A DNA stretch of 50,294 nucleotides from VAZQ01 sp050179645 (GCA_050179645.1 JBFXEX010000033.1:1-50294); one strand, 5' to 3'; counted from the stretch's first letter, positions 16,961 to 25,779 are shown. Notes: generated by a model from the letters alone, not told the origin. Program-made: numbers and translations.

Positions 16961-17057
16961 ACTCCGTTCATTCCCGCGCAAGCGGGAATCCAGTGCATTT
17001 CAATATCAATATCGACTTGAAACCCTGGTTCCCCGCTTGCGCGGGGACCAACGGAGT
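16961..17057. repeat. Palindromic repeat between modA and modB
   Basis: The outer arms actccgtt and aacggagt match exactly. Inside are cattcccgcgcaagcgggaatccag and ctggttccccgcttgcgcggggacc, each a hairpin on its own and together an imperfect inverted pair about 97 bp long. The element is in the modABC operon gap and would be transcribed, so it may affect mRNA processing or expression ratio. This is a common-looking repeat type of rhizobial genomes. Confidence 0.8.
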
Positions 17058-17101
17058 TAACAGCTTCGTTTCGGCTCAGCCGAGATTGCCTATGGTGTCG
17101 C

Positions 17102-17797
17102 GTGCTTGATCTTACCCCGGACGAATGGACCGCGATCCGACTGTCGCTGCGCATCGCCATCGTCGCCAGTGTCGTTGCACTGCCGTTCGGCGTCGCGGTC
17201 GCCTGGCTGCTGGCGCGCAAGAACTTCTGGGGCAAGGCGCTGCTCGACGGCCTCGTCCATCTGCCACTGGTGCTGCCGCCGGTCGTAACCGGCTATCTGC
17301 TGCTGATCTGGTTCGGCCGGCGTGCGCCGATCGGCGCGTTCCTGGCCGATCATTTCGGCATCGTCTTTTCGTTCCGCTGGACCGGCGCCGCGCTCGCCTG
17401 CGGGATCATGGGCTTTCCGCTGCTGGTGCGGCCGATCCGGCTGGCGATCGAGGCGATCGACCGCAAGCTGGAGGATGCCGCCTCGACGCTCGGCGCCAGC
17501 CGCTTCTGGGTGTTCGCCACCGTGACGCTGCCGCTCGCGGTGCCGGGGCTGATCGCCGGCTTCGTGCTGTGCTTCGCCAAGGCGCTCGGCGAATTCGGCG
17601 CCACCATCACGTTCGTGTCCAATATTCCGGGCGAGACCCAAACGATCTCGGCGGCGATCTATACGCTCACGCAGGTTCCCGGTGGCGACGCTGCGGCCGG
17701 CCGCCTGGTTCTGGTCGCGATCGCAATCTCCTTGCTGGCTTTGGTGGCCGCCGAATGGCTGGCGCGGCGCGCCGGCACGCGCTTCCACGGTGAATGA
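17102..17797 (+). CDS. modB: Molybdate ABC transporter permease ModB
   Basis: 231 residues from a GTG, the usual ModB length, with about five or six membrane helices. The cytoplasmic EAA loop that contacts the ATPase is clear: EDAASTLGASRFWVFATVTL followed by PLAVPGL. The N-terminus (DLTPDEWTAIRLSLRIA) and LPLVLPPVVTGYLLL are typical ModB features. Its stop overlaps the modC start in ATGA, indicating translational coupling. Confidence 0.94.
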   Translation: MLDLTPDEWTAIRLSLRIAIVASVVALPFGVAVAWLLARKNFWGKALLDGLVHLPLVLPPVVTGYLLLIWFGRRAPIGAFLADHFGIVFSFRWTGAALACGIMGFPLLVRPIRLAIEAIDRKLEDAASTLGASRFWVFATVTLPLAVPGLIAGFVLCFAKALGEFGATITFVSNIPGETQTISAAIYTLTQVPGGDAAAGRLVLVAIAISLLALVAAEWLARRAGTRFHGE

Positions 17798-18483
17798 CCG
17801 TGCTCACTGTCAATGTCGAAAAGCAGCTTGCCGAATTCTCGCTGTGTGCAGCATTCACCACGCACCGTGGCGCGACCGCTTTGTTTGGTCCCTCCGGGGC
17901 CGGCAAGACGTCCCTGGTGAACATGCTCGCCGGGCTGATCGCGCCCGACCGCGGGCGGATCACGCTGGACGACACGGTGCTGTTCGATTCGGACACCGGC
18001 ATCGATGTCCCGGCGCATCGCCGCAGGATCGGCTACGTGTTCCAGGAGGGTCGGCTGTTTCCTCATCTCACCGTCGCGTCTAATCTCGATTACGGCCGGC
18101 GGATGAGCGGATTGCCGCACGATCCCAGCGAAATGGCCCGCATCGTCGGCCTGCTGGACATCGACCACCTGCTCGACCGCCGGCCCGGCAAGCTGTCGGG
18201 CGGCGAACGCCAGCGCGTCGCCGTCGGGCGCGCGCTGCTCATGCGGCCGCGCCTTCTGCTGCTCGACGAGCCGCTCGCTTCGCTCGATGCGGCCCGCAAG
18301 CGCGAGATCCTGCCGTATCTGGAAAAGCTGCGCGACGAGGCCCGTATGCCGATGGTCTATGTGAGCCACAACCCGGGCGAATTGCGCCGGATTGCGACCT
18401 CGGTGGTGCGCATCGAGGCCGGCCGCGTCACCGCCACAGGCGGACTTGCATTGCTTGAAACCGCGGACGAATTGAGCCTGTAG
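17794..18483 (+). CDS. modC: Molybdate ABC transporter ATPase ModC, short form without Mop domain
   Basis: 229 residues. Walker A is GPSGAGKT (32-39), the signature is LSGGERQ (134-140), Walker B is LLLLDEP with D158 and E159, and the switch His is H192 in VSHNP. The protein ends soon after the nucleotide-binding domain, lacking the C-terminal TOBE/Mop molybdate-binding regulatory domain of E. coli-type ModC (about 350 residues). It therefore presumably lacks trans-inhibition by molybdate; short ModC forms are known in alphaproteobacteria. Start overlaps the modB stop by four bases. Confidence 0.92.
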   Translation: MTVLTVNVEKQLAEFSLCAAFTTHRGATALFGPSGAGKTSLVNMLAGLIAPDRGRITLDDTVLFDSDTGIDVPAHRRRIGYVFQEGRLFPHLTVASNLDYGRRMSGLPHDPSEMARIVGLLDIDHLLDRRPGKLSGGERQRVAVGRALLMRPRLLLLDEPLASLDAARKREILPYLEKLRDEARMPMVYVSHNPGELRRIATSVVRIEAGRVTATGGLALLETADELSL

Positions 18484-18640
18484 CCATCGAGGCTTCCGGG
18501 CCCGCTGACGTGATGGAACTTTCCCGCCCCTTGCCGGTTCATTGGCAGACGCCGGCAGTCCGACATCCGCCGGGCTCATGGCGGCGCGACCCACCCGGCG
18601 CGCCCAACGCGCTTTCACGACCGTTTCAGGAGATGCACAC

Positions 18641-18982
18641 ATGCTTGGTATGTCCGCACGATCCCGCACGAACTGGGACGAGATCGAACGACGACTGCAT
18701 TCGGTCGAACAGAACCTCCGGCACGACGGCAGGCGGCTCGCGAAGGCGGTGCCGTCCACCGATCAGGTCGGCGACCTGGTCGCATCGGTGTTGAATGGCG
18801 TCGCCGAAAGGTTCCGCGGCATTTCGGTTGGCGATGAGGCAGCGCGGCTTGGCAACGAAGCCGCCAAGTTCGGCAATTACGCGGTCACCCGCGTGTCCAA
18901 GGAGGTTGCGCACCGTCCGCTGATCGCGCTCGGCGTCGCCGTCGGCGTCGGCGTCCTGCTGGGACTTGCCAGCCGCCGCTGA
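18641..18982 (+). CDS. DUF883/ElaB-YqjD-like small membrane-anchored protein
   Basis: 113 residues from an ATG 8 bases after AGGAG; an in-frame ATG at 18542 lacks a ribosome-binding site. An N-terminal amphipathic helical part (WDEIERRLHSVEQNLRHDGR) is followed by a C-terminal transmembrane helix (residues 92-110, PLIALGVAVGVGVLLGLA) and a SRR tail. This layout is that of YqjD/ElaB (DUF883) proteins, inner-membrane C-tail-anchored proteins that bind ribosomes in stationary phase in E. coli. Function here is by analogy only. Confidence 0.75.
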   Translation: MLGMSARSRTNWDEIERRLHSVEQNLRHDGRRLAKAVPSTDQVGDLVASVLNGVAERFRGISVGDEAARLGNEAAKFGNYAVTRVSKEVAHRPLIALGVAVGVGVLLGLASRR

Positions 18983-19095
18983 TTGGTTCGCGGTCCCAAT
19001 CCGTCCGCAGCCGAAGCGTCAGAAGTTGACAGGCCTCCCGAGCCCAGTGCACGGGAGGTCTCGCCGCGTCGCATGCGCGCCGGTAAGCTTGCGCG

Positions 19096-19887
19096 ATGTT
19101 TCCGCCGTCGCGAATCGTCTGCCTCACTGAAGAAACCGTCGAGACGCTCTATCTGCTCGGCGAGGAGCACCGCATCGTCGGCGTTTCGGGCTATGCGGTG
19201 CGTCCCGCCCGGGTGCGCAAGGAGAAGCCGCGCGTCTCGGCGTTCATCTCGGCCGACTATGAGAAGGTTCTGGCGCTCGAACCCGATCTTGTCCTCACGT
19301 TTTCCGATCTGCAGGCCGACATCGCGGCCGAGTTGATCCGCCGCAACGTCGCGGTCCACGCCTTCAAGCAGCGCGACGTTGCCGGCATCCTGACGATGGT
19401 GCGCACGCTCGGCGCATTGGTCGGCGCCGCCGGCAAGGCCGAGGCGCTGGCGCAGTCGCTCGAGCGGCGGTTGTCGGAGGTGGCCGCCCGCGCCGAGCAC
19501 CCGCGGCGGCCGCGGGTCTATTTCGAGGAATGGGACGAGCCGATGATTTCTGGCATCCGCTGGGTCGCCGAACTCATCGAAGTGGCGGGCGGGGTCGAAG
19601 CGTTTCCGGAACTGTCCGTGCGCAAGAACGCCAAGGACCGCATCGTGTCGGCATCTGACGTGATCGCCGCGCAGCCGGACATCATCGTCGGCTTGTGGTG
19701 CGGCAAGAAATTCGTTCCCACGAAGGTGGCGGCCCGGCCGGGCTTCGATCGGGTACCGGCGGTGCGCGACGGCTTCCTGCGCGAGATCAAATCGCCGCTC
19801 ATCCTGCAGCCTGGACCCGCCGCGCTCACGGACGGTCTCGATGCACTCGCCGCCATCGTCGCCGAATGGTCCACACGACACCCCTGA
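19096..19887 (+). CDS. Cobalamin/siderophore binding-protein fold (BtuF-like) without signal peptide
   Basis: 263 residues. The protein begins MFPPSRIVCLTEETVETLYL, directly with the first strand of the class III periplasmic-binding (TroA/BtuF) fold, and has no signal sequence. RIVGVSGY, ADYEKVLALEPDLVLTF and the central WDEPMISGIRWVAELIEVAG match the cobalamin-binding-protein branch of COG0614. A cytoplasmic location is implied unless export uses another route. It converges with a signal-bearing homologue at 19895; the two do not share an operon. Possibly a cytoplasmic corrinoid-handling protein (inference). Confidence 0.82.
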   Translation: MFPPSRIVCLTEETVETLYLLGEEHRIVGVSGYAVRPARVRKEKPRVSAFISADYEKVLALEPDLVLTFSDLQADIAAELIRRNVAVHAFKQRDVAGILTMVRTLGALVGAAGKAEALAQSLERRLSEVAARAEHPRRPRVYFEEWDEPMISGIRWVAELIEVAGGVEAFPELSVRKNAKDRIVSASDVIAAQPDIIVGLWCGKKFVPTKVAARPGFDRVPAVRDGFLREIKSPLILQPGPAALTDGLDALAAIVAEWSTRHP

Positions 19888-19894
19888 TGCGGCG

Positions 19895-20746
19895 CTACGG
19901 TTTGTGATTGAGCCGGATCACCACCTCGGTCAGATAGTCGAATGCCGCGATCAGGCTCGGGCCGCCGCACAGCGTGTAGCGGCTTGGCAGCAAAATCCGC
20001 CGGGACGTCGGATACAATTCCTGCAATGCCGGATGCGTGAGATAGATCGCGCCCTGCCCGTCCGGAATTTCCAGCAGGTTCGAGACGACCAGCACATCCG
20101 GATGCAGTTCGATCAGTTTTTCGAGCGGGACGAAGCCGCCATACCCGGCCGGCGCGCCGGGCGGAGCCGTGAGGCCGGCCTCGTTCATCAGCGCCGCCGC
20201 GAGGCTTGACGGCCCGACCGTGTAGCCGCCATTGCCGACCAGAAGCGCCGTGGTTGCCGCACCGCGTCTGGCCTGCGCGAGCCTGCGTTGCGCTGCGTCG
20301 ATCTCGGCGATAAGGGCCTCGCCGCGTTGCGGATGCCCGAGCAGCGCGGCGATCTCGCGGACCTGCGCACGCGCCGCCGCGAGGTCGGCAACGACGTCGA
20401 CCTTGACCACGCGGAAGCCCAGCGCCCGCAACAGCCGCTGCGTCAACGAGCGATCCCAGGAGCCAACCAGCACCAGATCGGGATTAAGCGGGATGGTGGA
20501 TTCCGCCTGCCAGCCGAGCCGGCGGAAGTCCCGCGCCTTCTCGGCAACCGTCGAGACGGCGGGGTCCGCCGCATAGGGCGACAGGCCGGCGATCTGCGAG
20601 GGGTCGGCAAGTGCGACCACAAGCTGATCGGCGCAGACGTTGAACGACACGATCCGCCGCGGCGGCTCGGCCGCGGTTGCCAGCGAACACCAGGCCGCCA
20701 CCGTTGTGCTCGCAACCAGAAAGCACACTCCCGCAAGCCGCCTCAC
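19895..20746 (-). CDS. Periplasmic binding protein of a B12/iron-siderophore type ABC importer
   Basis: 283 residues from a GTG that follows GGAGG; this places a signal peptide (residues 1-25, ending ATAAE) at the N-terminus. PRRIVSFNVCADQLVVALAD, then PDLVLVGSWD and a C-terminal LIAAFDYLTEVVIRL fit the BtuF/FecB class. It is divergent from a FecCD-type permease and ATPase gene pair 105 bp away, and these three genes would make a full importer. Ligand is probably cobalamin or a ferric siderophore or haem; the sequence alone does not settle it. Confidence 0.87.
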   Translation of the reverse strand: MRRLAGVCFLVASTTVAAWCSLATAAEPPRRIVSFNVCADQLVVALADPSQIAGLSPYAADPAVSTVAEKARDFRRLGWQAESTIPLNPDLVLVGSWDRSLTQRLLRALGFRVVKVDVVADLAAARAQVREIAALLGHPQRGEALIAEIDAAQRRLAQARRGAATTALLVGNGGYTVGPSSLAAALMNEAGLTAPPGAPAGYGGFVPLEKLIELHPDVLVVSNLLEIPDGQGAIYLTHPALQELYPTSRRILLPSRYTLCGGPSLIAAFDYLTEVVIRLNHKP

Positions 20747-20851
20747 ACCAATTTCCTCCCTTCGGGCGTCGCCCACTTGTGCCGCGCTAGCCCGTTCCGT
20801 CGCAAGGCCGAAGCCTGTAGGAAGGGCCCGCCCAGGGAGAGTCCGTATTGC

Positions 20852-21880
20852 ATGTCACGCGCGCACACAAATAGCGCAGGTCTGATCCTGGGGCTTTCGG
20901 CCTTGCTGGTCGTGCTCGCCATCCTGTCGCTGATGATCGGGCCCGCCGGGCTCTCGCCCCGGGCCGCGATCGCCGGCCTGATCGACGGCGAAGGTCCGGC
21001 CGGCATCATCGTGCGCAGCATCCGGCTGCCACGCACGCTGCTGGCGCTGCTGATCGGTGCGACCCTCGGCCTGTCCGGCGCAGCGCTGCAAGGGCTCTTG
21101 CGCAATCCGCTCGCCGAACCTGCGCTGTTCGGCGCGCCGCAGGCGGCGGCCGCCGGCGCCTCGTTCGTCATCGCTTACGGGCTTGCGGGTGCCACCTCGT
21201 TCGCGGTGCCGGCGGCCGGCATCCTCGGTGCGCTAGTGTCGATCGGCGGCCTCGTCGCGATCGCAGGCCGCCGCGCGAGCCTCACGGTGACCCTGCTCGC
21301 CGGCCTCGCCTTCGCGAGCTTCGCGGGTGCGGCGACCGCGCTCATCCTCAACCTCGCGCCCTCCCCTTATGCGGCACTCGAAATCGCGTTCTGGCTGCTC
21401 GGCTCGCTCGAAGACCGCAGCATGGAACACGTGTGGATCGCGCTGCCGTTCTTCGCCGCCTGCTGGCTGCTGTTGTTCCTCAACCTCCCGGCCTACCGCG
21501 CGCTTACGCTCGGCGAGGACGCCGCCGCCTCGCTCGGTGTCGACATCGACCGCACCCGGCTGATGGTGGTCGTCGGAGTCGCGCTCGGCGTCGGCGCAGC
21601 AGTCGCGGTCGCGGGCGCAATCGGTTTCATTGGGCTGGTGGCGCCGCACCTGGTACGCCGCGCGGTCGGCTCGGACCCGGCGCGGGTCTGCGTGCCGGCG
21701 ATGCTGACGGGAGCCGCGCTCTTGACCACAGCCGACATCGCGGTGCGCCTGATCCCGGCCAACCCGAACGCCACCGCGGTCGAACTCAAGGTCGGCGTCG
21801 TCACGGCGCTGATCGGCGTCCCGTTCTTTCTGCTGATGATCTTCTCCGAGCGGCGGCTCGGCGACGGAGCGTCGTCGTGA
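20852..21880 (+). CDS. FecCD/BtuC family ABC importer permease
   Basis: 342 residues from an ATG at 20852; the frame is open from 20288 but that part is antisense to the binding protein. About ten membrane helices are predicted by eye. Family landmarks are RLPRTLLALLIGATLGLSGAALQGLLRNPLAEP near the start and GAIGFIGLVAPHLVRR near the C-terminus, the latter contacting the ATPase. It moves a chelate (cobalamin, haem or siderophore) through the inner membrane. The downstream ATPase starts within its stop codon (GTGA overlap). Confidence 0.93.
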   Translation: MSRAHTNSAGLILGLSALLVVLAILSLMIGPAGLSPRAAIAGLIDGEGPAGIIVRSIRLPRTLLALLIGATLGLSGAALQGLLRNPLAEPALFGAPQAAAAGASFVIAYGLAGATSFAVPAAGILGALVSIGGLVAIAGRRASLTVTLLAGLAFASFAGAATALILNLAPSPYAALEIAFWLLGSLEDRSMEHVWIALPFFAACWLLLFLNLPAYRALTLGEDAAASLGVDIDRTRLMVVVGVALGVGAAVAVAGAIGFIGLVAPHLVRRAVGSDPARVCVPAMLTGAALLTTADIAVRLIPANPNATAVELKVGVVTALIGVPFFLLMIFSERRLGDGASS

Positions 21881-22668
21881 TCGCAGCGGAAACGCCCACG
21901 GCTGTACTGACGGCGACGGGCGTGTCGGTCCGGCTGGCGCGCAAGGTCATCGTCGAGGACGCCTCGCTCACGCTGCGGAGCGGCGAATTCACCGTGCTGC
22001 TCGGACCGAATGGCGCCGGCAAGACCACGCTGATCCGCGCACTGGCCGGCGTCCTGCCGGCGGACGGCCGGATCGAGATCGACGGGCGGCCGCTCCAGGC
22101 CTTGTCGCTGCGCGAGCGGGCGCGCCGCATCGCCTACCTGCCGCAAGGCCACGTAACGCACTGGCCGATGGATGTCGCCTCGGTCGTCGCGCTCGGGCGC
22201 CATCCCCATGCCGACGCCTTTGCGTCCCCGACGGCGGACGATCGCGCGGCGATTGATGTGGCCCTCACGGCCACCGGGCTCGAACCGCTGGCGGCGCGCA
22301 GCGTCACGTCGCTGTCGGGCGGCGAACGTGCCCGCGTGGCGCTGGCTCGGGCGCTGGCAACGCAGGCCTCGATCCTGCTCGCCGACGAGCCGACCATGTC
22401 GCTCGATCCGCGCCATCAGCTTGTCGTGATGGAGCTGCTGGTGCGGGTAGCGCACGGCGGAACCGCGGTGCTGGCGATCCTGCACGACCTCGCGCTGGCG
22501 GCGCGTTTTGCCGACCGCGTGCTGATGATGGATCGCGGCCGGCTGGTGGCGGACGGCCCCGTCCGCGAGATTCTCACCCCGGAGACGATCGCCACGGTGT
22601 TCGGGGTCGAGGCTGCGATGACCGAGACCAGTGTGGGGACGCTCCCGATTTTGCGCCAGCCGATCTGA
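21877..22668 (+). CDS. FepC/BtuD family ABC importer ATPase
   Basis: 263 residues from a GTG overlapping the permease stop codon. Walker A is GPNGAGKT (43-50), the Q-loop lies in YLPQGH, the signature is LSGGE (146-150), Walker B is ILLADEP with D170 and E171, and the switch is in LHDLALAARF. The D-loop MSLDPRHQ is typical of the iron-chelate/B12 class. It powers the permease encoded directly upstream. The gene ends 9 bp from the convergent antiporter gene. Confidence 0.93.
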   Translation: MIAAETPTAVLTATGVSVRLARKVIVEDASLTLRSGEFTVLLGPNGAGKTTLIRALAGVLPADGRIEIDGRPLQALSLRERARRIAYLPQGHVTHWPMDVASVVALGRHPHADAFASPTADDRAAIDVALTATGLEPLAARSVTSLSGGERARVALARALATQASILLADEPTMSLDPRHQLVVMELLVRVAHGGTAVLAILHDLALAARFADRVLMMDRGRLVADGPVREILTPETIATVFGVEAAMTETSVGTLPILRQPI

Positions 22669-22677
22669 AATGTCCGG

Positions 22678-24465
22678 CTATTCGAGCCGCGCCATGAACT
22701 GCCGCGCGGCCTTCTTTGCACGGCCCACGAGCGTCGTTGGCGGCGGCGGCTCGTCCTCCTCGGCGAGCCGCAGACCGACGGTGACGACGCGTCCGTTCGC
22801 GACGCGCTGCGCCAGCAAGGCGATCGGACCGAGCGGCACGATGTCGCCTTGCCTTGGCGTGCGCTTGAGCTCGTCGGCGAAGAAATCGGCGAGCGAAACT
22901 CCGGCCTCCTTTTCCGCCACGGACAGCCCGTAGATCTCGGCAAGCGCGTTCAGCGTCACGTCGCCGGAGACGAAGAAATCGCCGAGCAGCCGCGGATCCG
23001 GCGTGGACGGCGGCGGCATGTCGACGAAGAAGCGGTCGAGCGCTTCCGCCTTTTCGGGCGGCGCCAGCAGATACAGGTAGTCGCCCTCGCGCACCGGCGA
23101 ACCCTCGGCAGCCGTCAGGATGCGCTCGTCGCGCACGATCAGCATCGGCTTTGCCCACGCCGGAATGAGGCCGCGCCGCAGGTAGGGGCTCTTGGCGGCA
23201 ACCGGATAGCCGACCATCTCCTGTTCGAGCTGACCGGGCAGATCGAGTTCCACGCGCCGCGGTAAAGGCTTGCCGCGCGGAAACGATACGCCCAGCCGTC
23301 TTGCGGCAGGAGCGATCGTCCACCCCTGAATCAGCAGCGAGGTCAGCACCACCACGAAGGCGATGTCGAAATAGCGGTAGGCATTGGGCACGCCGACCAT
23401 CAGCGGGATTGACGCGAGAAAGATGCCGACTGCGCCGCGCAAGCCGACCCAGGCGATGAATGTGGTTTCCCGCCACGGGAAACGAAAGGGCCACAGGCAC
23501 AGGAACACCGCGGCGGGGCGGGCGACGAGCATCAGCGTCGCCGCAATCCCCAACGCCGGGAGCAGGGATTCGAGCAGCCGCTGCGGCGAGACAAGAAGCC
23601 CGAGCAGCACGAACATCACGATCTGGGCGAGCCAGGTCGCCGCATCGAGAAACGTCACGACGGTATTATGGGCACGCGTCGGACGGTTTCCGACCACCAG
23701 GCCCGCCAGATAGACCGCCAGAAAGCCCGAGCCCTCCACCACCGAAGCGAGGCCGAAGATCACGATCACGGTCGCGGCGACGAATGGTGCGTGCAGTCCC
23801 TGCGCAAGGGTGAGGTGGTTCAGTACGTAGACCATGGCCCGGCCGCCCAGCAGGCCGAGCACGGCGCCGAGCACGGCCTGCCGGGCAAACTCCTCAATAA
23901 CATGCGACCACGACCCCTGACCGAGGGTGAGATACTCGACCAGCAGAACGGTCAGCAGCACCGCGATCGGATCGTTGCTGCCGGACTCCGCCTCGAGCGT
24001 CGCGCCCACCCTGGTGCGCAGGCGCAGACCGCCGGCGTGGATGAGAAAGAACACAGCTGCGGCGTCGGTCGAGGCCACCACCGCACCTACCAGCAGGGCT
24101 TCGACCCAACTCATGTCGAGCAGGTACATCGCGACCACGGCGGTCAGCATTGCGGTCAGCAGCACGCCGACCGTCGCCAAGGCGACCGACGGCGCCAGCA
24201 CGCTGCGGAAGGTGGCAAAGCGGGTGCGCAGCCCGCCGTCGAACAGGATCAGCGCCAGCGCAATCGACCCCACCACATAGGCGGTGCCGACGTCGTCGAA
24301 CTTGATGCCGCCGGGACCGGCCTCGCCCGCCAGCATGCCGACGACCAGGAACACCAGCAGCAGGGGGGCGCCGAATCGCATGGCGACGAGGCTTGACAGG
24401 ATGCCGGTCAGCACCAGGAGCGAGCCGAGCAAAATGCCGATGCTGACAGCGTCGAGCGAAGCCAT
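22678..24465 (-). CDS. NhaP2-type potassium/proton antiporter with TrkA_C and CorC_HlyC domains
   Basis: 595 residues from the ATG at 24465 (AGGGA upstream); an ATG at 24489 is an alternative. The first about 395 residues are a CPA1-type membrane domain with FDGGLRTR, ASTDAAAVFFLIHAG and ESGSNDP, all characteristic of NhaP/CvrA proteins. A RCK_C/TrkA_C domain (around 415-490) and a CorC_HlyC-like domain (to the end) follow, as in NhaP2 (YcgO/CvrA). It exports K+ (or Na+) in exchange for protons and adapts cells to low osmolarity. Its upstream region was the landing site of the IS1595-type transposon. Confidence 0.92.
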   Translation of the reverse strand: MASLDAVSIGILLGSLLVLTGILSSLVAMRFGAPLLLVFLVVGMLAGEAGPGGIKFDDVGTAYVVGSIALALILFDGGLRTRFATFRSVLAPSVALATVGVLLTAMLTAVVAMYLLDMSWVEALLVGAVVASTDAAAVFFLIHAGGLRLRTRVGATLEAESGSNDPIAVLLTVLLVEYLTLGQGSWSHVIEEFARQAVLGAVLGLLGGRAMVYVLNHLTLAQGLHAPFVAATVIVIFGLASVVEGSGFLAVYLAGLVVGNRPTRAHNTVVTFLDAATWLAQIVMFVLLGLLVSPQRLLESLLPALGIAATLMLVARPAAVFLCLWPFRFPWRETTFIAWVGLRGAVGIFLASIPLMVGVPNAYRYFDIAFVVVLTSLLIQGWTIAPAARRLGVSFPRGKPLPRRVELDLPGQLEQEMVGYPVAAKSPYLRRGLIPAWAKPMLIVRDERILTAAEGSPVREGDYLYLLAPPEKAEALDRFFVDMPPPSTPDPRLLGDFFVSGDVTLNALAEIYGLSVAEKEAGVSLADFFADELKRTPRQGDIVPLGPIALLAQRVANGRVVTVGLRLAEEDEPPPPTTLVGRAKKAARQFMARLE

Positions 24466-24662
24466 GACGAAAATTCCCTGATTTGCCATTGGCCATGACT
24501 GGAGGCCGAACGGCAACTGCAAATTGGCCGGGAATTTGGACCGATTTTTTCGCCGCGGCGTTCGCGGCGCAAAGGGCACGCGAACTTCTATTTCTGCGCA
24601 GCCCGCTCGGCTCTCCCCGCAAAGCGAGAACTCTTGCGTCTCCACCATCTAGCTGTTATAGG

Positions 24663-24670
24663 TATATTTT
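24663..24670. repeat. Target site duplication, left copy (TATATTTT)
   Basis: The 8 bp directly outside the left inverted end are identical to the 8 bp directly outside the right end at 27463-27470. Eight-bp duplications are normal for IS1595-family insertion. Confidence 0.9.
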
Positions 24671-24695
24671 CACAATTATCCGGTTGACACCACAA
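24671..24695. repeat. Left terminal inverted repeat of the IS1595-type transposon
   Basis: 25 bp starting CACAATTATCC; it differs from the right end only at the second base. It contains TTGACA (24684-24689), which serves as the -35 box of the transposase promoter. Confidence 0.92.
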
Positions 24696-24712
24696 GCCCC
24701 AAGAGGTAGTAT
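24684..24712 (+). promoter_or_regulatory. Transposase promoter overlapping the left inverted repeat
   Basis: A consensus -35 TTGACA at 24684-24689 is separated by exactly 17 bp from TAGTAT at 24707-24712. Transcription would begin near 24719, just before the transposase start codon. Because the -35 box lies inside the terminal repeat, transposase bound to the end could repress its own promoter (inference). Confidence 0.75.
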
Positions 24713-24738
24713 CTCAGCATCGGATGGGGCTTTTGGTC

Positions 24739-25683
24739 ATGGACACCTTCTCAGCACCGCACTTTCAGAACGACGACGCGGCCCGGAAGATGCTGGAAAG
24801 CATCCTGTGGCCGGACGGCCCGATCTGCCCCAAGTGCGGCACCATCAACCACGCCTACGCAACCAAGAAACCGGGCGTGTTCCGTTGCGCCGAGTCCGCC
24901 TGCCGCAAGGATTTCACCGTCACCATGAACACCGTCATGGAACGGTCGAAGATCGCCCTGCACAAGTGGCTCCAAGCCTTCCATCTGATGTGCGCCAGCA
25001 AGAAGGGCGTTTCGGCCCACCAGCTGCACCGCATGCTCGATATCGGCTATGAGGCCGCTTGGTTCATGGCTCACCGCATTCGGGAGGCCATGCGCGATGG
25101 GGGCCTTGCGCCGCTTGGTGGCGGCGGTGGCATTGTTGAAGCCGACGAAACATATTTCGGAAAAACCGAACAGCCGCGCGTTTCTCCGCAACGCCGTGGC
25201 CGTCCGTACAATCCGCGTGGTTCACGCGGCCCGAAGGACAAGCGCCCGATCCTCGCCCTTGTCGAGCGAGGCGGTCGGGTCCGCACATTCCATGTGGCGG
25301 TTGCCAACAAGGAAAACGTGCAGAAGATCGTCCAAGAAAACATCGCGAAGGAAACGCGGCTCCATACCGACGAAAGCAACCTCTATATCGGCACGGAGAA
25401 ACATTTCAACGCGCATGAGACGGTGAAGCACACCGCGAAAGAATACGCCCGCGACGACGTGCATACCAACTCAGCCGAAGGCTATTTCTCGATCTTCAAG
25501 CGCGGTATGCGTGGCGTCTACCAGCATTGCCGCGAGAAGCACCTGCACCGCTACCTTGCGGAATACGATTTCCGGTACAATCACCGCGTTAAGCTTGGCT
25601 ACAACGATGGCGAACGTGCTGCGCTTGCCGTGAAGAATGCGACTGGCAAGCGTCTCACGTATCGGGGGCCTAACAAGTCCTGA
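24739..25683 (+). CDS. IS1595-family (ISXO2-like) transposase
   Basis: 314 residues from ATG 24739 (GGGG upstream); an ATG at 24724 would add five residues but lies only a few bases after the predicted transcription start. An N-terminal zinc ribbon uses C30, C33, C50 and C55. The ISXO2-like catalytic domain has D136 in EADETYFG, D211 in HTDES and E247 in TNSAEGYFSIFKRG, giving an intact DDE triad. KKGVSAHQLHRMLDIGYEAA is the family's helix-turn-helix region. No frameshift or internal stop is seen. It carries out cut-and-paste or copy movement of the element at 24671-27462. Confidence 0.95.
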   Translation: MDTFSAPHFQNDDAARKMLESILWPDGPICPKCGTINHAYATKKPGVFRCAESACRKDFTVTMNTVMERSKIALHKWLQAFHLMCASKKGVSAHQLHRMLDIGYEAAWFMAHRIREAMRDGGLAPLGGGGGIVEADETYFGKTEQPRVSPQRRGRPYNPRGSRGPKDKRPILALVERGGRVRTFHVAVANKENVQKIVQENIAKETRLHTDESNLYIGTEKHFNAHETVKHTAKEYARDDVHTNSAEGYFSIFKRGMRGVYQHCREKHLHRYLAEYDFRYNHRVKLGYNDGERAALAVKNATGKRLTYRGPNKS

Positions 25684-25779
25684 TTTCAGTCACGCTGCGA
25701 AACGGTTTGTTCGCTGGCGCAAGAGGGCGAAGAAGAGGCCAAAGAAACCAAAATTTCAAGCCTCAGACGGGAGCTAGTC

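Noticed and set aside
20747..20851. Cobalamin riboswitch in the gap between the binding protein and permease genes
   Set aside because: I looked for the B12-box and the GCCACTG-type core on both strands and found neither; the gap is also short for a full riboswitch.
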